The notes below the pieces were generated by a model. The model was not told the origin of the DNA. It saw only the letters and a program-made list of their open reading frames with translations, and searched no databases. Position numbers and translations under genes: made by a program. Of a stretch of 41,810 nt of DNA, positions 39,606 through 41,810 are shown in pieces. Numbering within the stretch: the first letter of the stretch is position 1; the number at the start of each line of letters is the position of its first letter. This stretch comes from Deltaproteobacteria bacterium (lineage in GTDB: Bacteria; Myxococcota_A; UBA9160; UBA4427): positions 1 to 41,810 of the forward strand of contig JAFDEK010000034.1 of the NCBI GenBank assembly GCA_019310385.1. Direction: 5' to 3'.

Positions 39606-41414
39606 GTGAGCCAGCTCGATCCGCTCCGAGAGCGCCTGGACTTCTACCGCCACGCCGCCCGGGTGGCCCGGCATCTGCCCAAGATGATGCCCAGGGCCCA
39701 CGCGAGCCCCGGGATGATGCTCCAGCTTCGCGCGCGCAAGAACCCGGATGACCTCGCCCTCGCCTATGGGGAGGAGCGCTTCACCTGGGCCGAGCTGGCC
39801 CGGTGCGCGAACCAGTACTCGGCCTGGTTCACCGAGCAGGGTATCGGCCGCGGAGACGTGGTCGCGCTCCTGATGGACAACCGACCCGACTACGTGTTCG
39901 TCCTCATGGGGCTGAGCCAGATCGGCGCGGTCAGCTCCCTGATCAACACCAACCTCATGGGAAAGGCGCTGGTCCACGCTCTCGAGGTCTGCAACGCCAA
40001 GCGAGTACTGGTGGGCGCCGAGCACCTGGACAAGCTGCTCGAGATCGAGGGACAGCTCGCAGGCCTCTCCCGCGACAGCCTCTCACTGGAAAAGGACCTC
40101 TACGTCAAGCTCGACCCCGAGGCAGCGTCGCAGTCGAACACGGCCGGGCGCCGGGTGATCGACGAGGAGATCGCGGCGAGCCCGACCACGCCTCCGCCCC
40201 CGGGTCCCAGGCCCAGCAATTCGGACACCTACTGCTACATCTATACGTCGGGAACCACGGGGCTCCCCAAGGCGGCCATCATCCGCAACCAGCGCATGCT
40301 GGGCGCCGGCATGTCTTTCGGCCACCTGATGCACCGCTGCGGCCCCGGCGACCTCATCTACGTCTCGCTGCCCCTCTATCACTCGAGCGCCATGTTCCTC
40401 GGTTGGTGCTCGGCCCTGTGCACGGGAGCGGCCATGGGCGTGCGCCGCAAGTTCTCGGTGTCGCGCTTCTGGCAGGACGTTCGCGAGCTGGATGCCACCT
40501 CCTTCGTCTACATCGGGGAGCTGTGCCGTTACCTTCTCAACGCGCCCGTCGATCCGCGGGAGCGCGACCATCAGCTGCGGGTGGGCTGCGGCAACGGCAT
40601 GCGGCCCGACATCTGGGAGCGCTTCCAGGAGCGCTTCGGGGTGCCGGTGATCCGCGAGTTCTACGGCTCCACCGAGGGCAACACGCCGGTCCTCAACTTC
40701 CAGGGCAAGCCCGGGATGATCGGCAAGCTGGGCCGGGGCATGGTGATCGTGCGCTGCGACCCCTCCAATGGCGAGGTCGTCCGCAACGCCGAGGGACGCT
40801 GCGAACGCATCCGCGCCGGCGAGGTGGGACTGCTGCTCGGGCGCATCTCCAAGCTCCTCACCTTCGAGGGCTACGTGGACGAGAAGGCCACCCAGAAGAA
40901 GATCCTCGAAGACGTGTTCGAGGCCGGCGATCGCTTCTTCGACACTGGCGACCTCATCGAGCTGCACGAGAAGAGCTGGCTCTCCTTCGCGGACCGGGCG
41001 GGTGATAGCTTCCGCTGGAAGGGCGAGAACGTATCCACCAACGAGGTGGCGGAAGCGGTGAGCGCGGCCGCGGGCGTGCTCGAGGCCAACGTGTACGGGG
41101 TGCTGGTCCCCAACGCCGAAGGCCGCGCCGGGATGGCGACGCTCAGCACCGGCCCCGAGTTCGACCTGAAGGGCTTCGCCGACTTCGTCCGCAGCGAGCT
41201 ACCGCGCTACCAGCAGCCCCTCTTCTTGCGGCTCTTGCAGGGCGAGATGGAGATCACCGGCACCTTCAAGCACCGCAAGGTCGACTACCGTGACCAGGGC
41301 TTCGACCCCGCCAAGATCAGCGACCCCATCTACCTGCTTCGCGAAGAAGGCTACGTCCCCATGGACGCCGAGCTCTTCGGCCGCATCGAGCGCGGAGAGC
41401 TCACGCCGGGCTAG
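39606..41414 (+). CDS. Long/very-long-chain acyl-CoA synthetase (FATP/FadD6-like)
   Basis: A 602-residue adenylate-forming enzyme that activates fatty or isoprenoid acids to CoA thioesters. It has the AMP-binding loop YIYTSGTTGLPKAAI, the A5 motif REFYGSTEGN, the A7 region FDTGDLIELHEK and DRAGDSFRWKGENVSTNEV, the variant A8 hinge diagnostic of FATP/SLC27 and FadD6 enzymes. The near-terminal FKHRKVDYRDQGFDP supplies the catalytic lysine region. A hydrophobic LPKMMPRAH segment near the N-terminus may associate with membrane. The start is GTG at 39606 with GGAGGAG about 9 nt upstream. It could feed substrates to the acyl-CoA dehydrogenase pair at 33-35 kb. Confidence 0.92.
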   Translation: MSQLDPLRERLDFYRHAARVARHLPKMMPRAHASPGMMLQLRARKNPDDLALAYGEERFTWAELARCANQYSAWFTEQGIGRGDVVALLMDNRPDYVFVLMGLSQIGAVSSLINTNLMGKALVHALEVCNAKRVLVGAEHLDKLLEIEGQLAGLSRDSLSLEKDLYVKLDPEAASQSNTAGRRVIDEEIAASPTTPPPPGPRPSNSDTYCYIYTSGTTGLPKAAIIRNQRMLGAGMSFGHLMHRCGPGDLIYVSLPLYHSSAMFLGWCSALCTGAAMGVRRKFSVSRFWQDVRELDATSFVYIGELCRYLLNAPVDPRERDHQLRVGCGNGMRPDIWERFQERFGVPVIREFYGSTEGNTPVLNFQGKPGMIGKLGRGMVIVRCDPSNGEVVRNAEGRCERIRAGEVGLLLGRISKLLTFEGYVDEKATQKKILEDVFEAGDRFFDTGDLIELHEKSWLSFADRAGDSFRWKGENVSTNEVAEAVSAAAGVLEANVYGVLVPNAEGRAGMATLSTGPEFDLKGFADFVRSELPRYQQPLFLRLLQGEMEITGTFKHRKVDYRDQGFDPAKISDPIYLLREEGYVPMDAELFGRIERGELTPG

Positions 41415-41440
41415 GAGCAGCCGGCGCGTGAGCTAGGAGC
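41410..41440. repeat. 9-bp repeat placed on the two convergent stop codons
   Basis: GCTAGGAGC occurs at 41410-41418 and 41432-41440. The first contains the TAG stop of the acyl-CoA synthetase; the second contains, on the other strand, the TAG stop of the acyltransferase gene. Confidence 0.7.
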
Positions 41441-41810
41441 CGACGCCCGGGAGCATGCTCCAGAGGCGCTCCGCCACCGGGTGGGGGTGCTCCTCGGCGA
41501 GGCGCGTCAGGGTCGCCTGCATGCACCCGGTGATCTCTTCGTAGCAGCGCTCGAGCAGCTCCGGGTCCTCGGCCGCTTCGGGTCCGTAGCCGGACCAGTC
41601 CATGGGGGGAAGGATCTCCATGGTGATCTTCGCCGGCAGCGGGACGCCGGGAAAGAGCGGAATCGAGACGCCCCAGGGCACCTGCCACAGCAGCGGCGAA
41701 ACCGTGGTACGAAAACGTTCGAAGCCCAGCCGCTTGCCCACCGAGTCGCCCCGGGCGAGGACGACGACGCTCTCCTGCCCTCCGTGCCCCACCACGGGCA
41801 CGACGGGGAC
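41433..41810 (-). CDS. PlsC-like acyltransferase, C-terminal part (runs off the window)
   Basis: Only the last about 125 residues are in the window; the gene continues past the right edge. The visible part (PVVGHGGQESVVVLARGD, then PLLWQVPWGVSIPLFPGVPLPAKITMEILPPMDW) matches the end of lysophospholipid/glycerophosphate acyltransferases of the kind whose earlier part carries HxxxxD and EGTR blocks, which would lie outside. It should acylate a lysolipid at the membrane. It converges on the acyl-CoA synthetase, with stops 18 bp apart. The true start and catalytic motifs cannot be checked here. Confidence 0.75.
   Translation of the reverse strand, partial: VPVVPVVGHGGQESVVVLARGDSVGKRLGFERFRTTVSPLLWQVPWGVSIPLFPGVPLPAKITMEILPPMDWSGYGPEAAEDPELLERCYEEITGCMQATLTRLAEEHPHPVAERLWSMLPGVGS

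Overview
The window is high-GC bacterial DNA, densely packed with genes on both strands. I see no rRNA, tRNA, CRISPR array, phage or transposase. The gene content suggests an uncultured environmental proteobacterium-like lineage, most plausibly Myxococcota or another 'deltaproteobacterial' relative. This is inference from gene families only: clade II-type nitrous oxide reduction, a bacterial topoisomerase VI, sulfatase-TPR fusions, and paired acyl-CoA dehydrogenases next to Rieske and PhyH oxygenases.

Layout. (1) 62-2122: secreted TPR protein. (2) 2193-6655, minus strand: a degenerate J-domain/PEGA/EF-hand membrane protein followed by topoisomerase VI subunits B and A, both with histone-H1-like Lys/Ala tails. 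(3) 6987-12339, plus strand, divergent from block 2 across four palindromic 47-bp repeats: a zinc-ribbon MotA/TolQ/ExbB channel protein, two different single-span TolR/ExbD-like partners, and a sulfatase-fold/TPR protein. (4) 12410-17372, minus strand: alpha/beta hydrolase, HemN, PhyH-type dioxygenase, a four-span membrane protein and a ribosome-hibernation-type factor. (5) 17846-20292: Rieske oxygenase and class III aminotransferase. (6) 20681-30248: a complete nitrous oxide reductase cluster in the order nosZ, cytochrome c, dihaem cytochrome c, nosB, nosD, nosG, nosH, nosF, nosL, nosY. (7) 30357-41810: second sulfatase-fold protein, GT-C-like membrane protein, two acyl-CoA dehydrogenases divergent from an FAD oxidoreductase, a DUF445 protein, a HAMP protein without output domain, a FATP-type acyl-CoA synthetase and part of a PlsC-like acyltransferase.

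How the parts work together. The nos block encodes the catalytic enzyme, electron-transfer proteins (cytochromes c, NosG/NosH ferredoxin-type proteins) and copper-site maturation machinery (NosD/F/Y/L). It should let the cell use N2O as terminal electron acceptor. The acyl-CoA synthetase, paired dehydrogenases, Rieske and PhyH enzymes point to catabolism or remodelling of lipid or isoprenoid/steroid-like substrates. The best candidate for an undescribed system is the 2.2-10.1 kb region. There, a proton-channel motor whose two plug subunits differ (one keeps the ion-carrying Asp, the other has Ser in its place) faces a topoisomerase VI operon across an unusual repeat-bearing control region.

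A second window-wide signature is a set of short (9-22 bp) tandem repeats at gene edges, many beginning in or spanning a stop codon.
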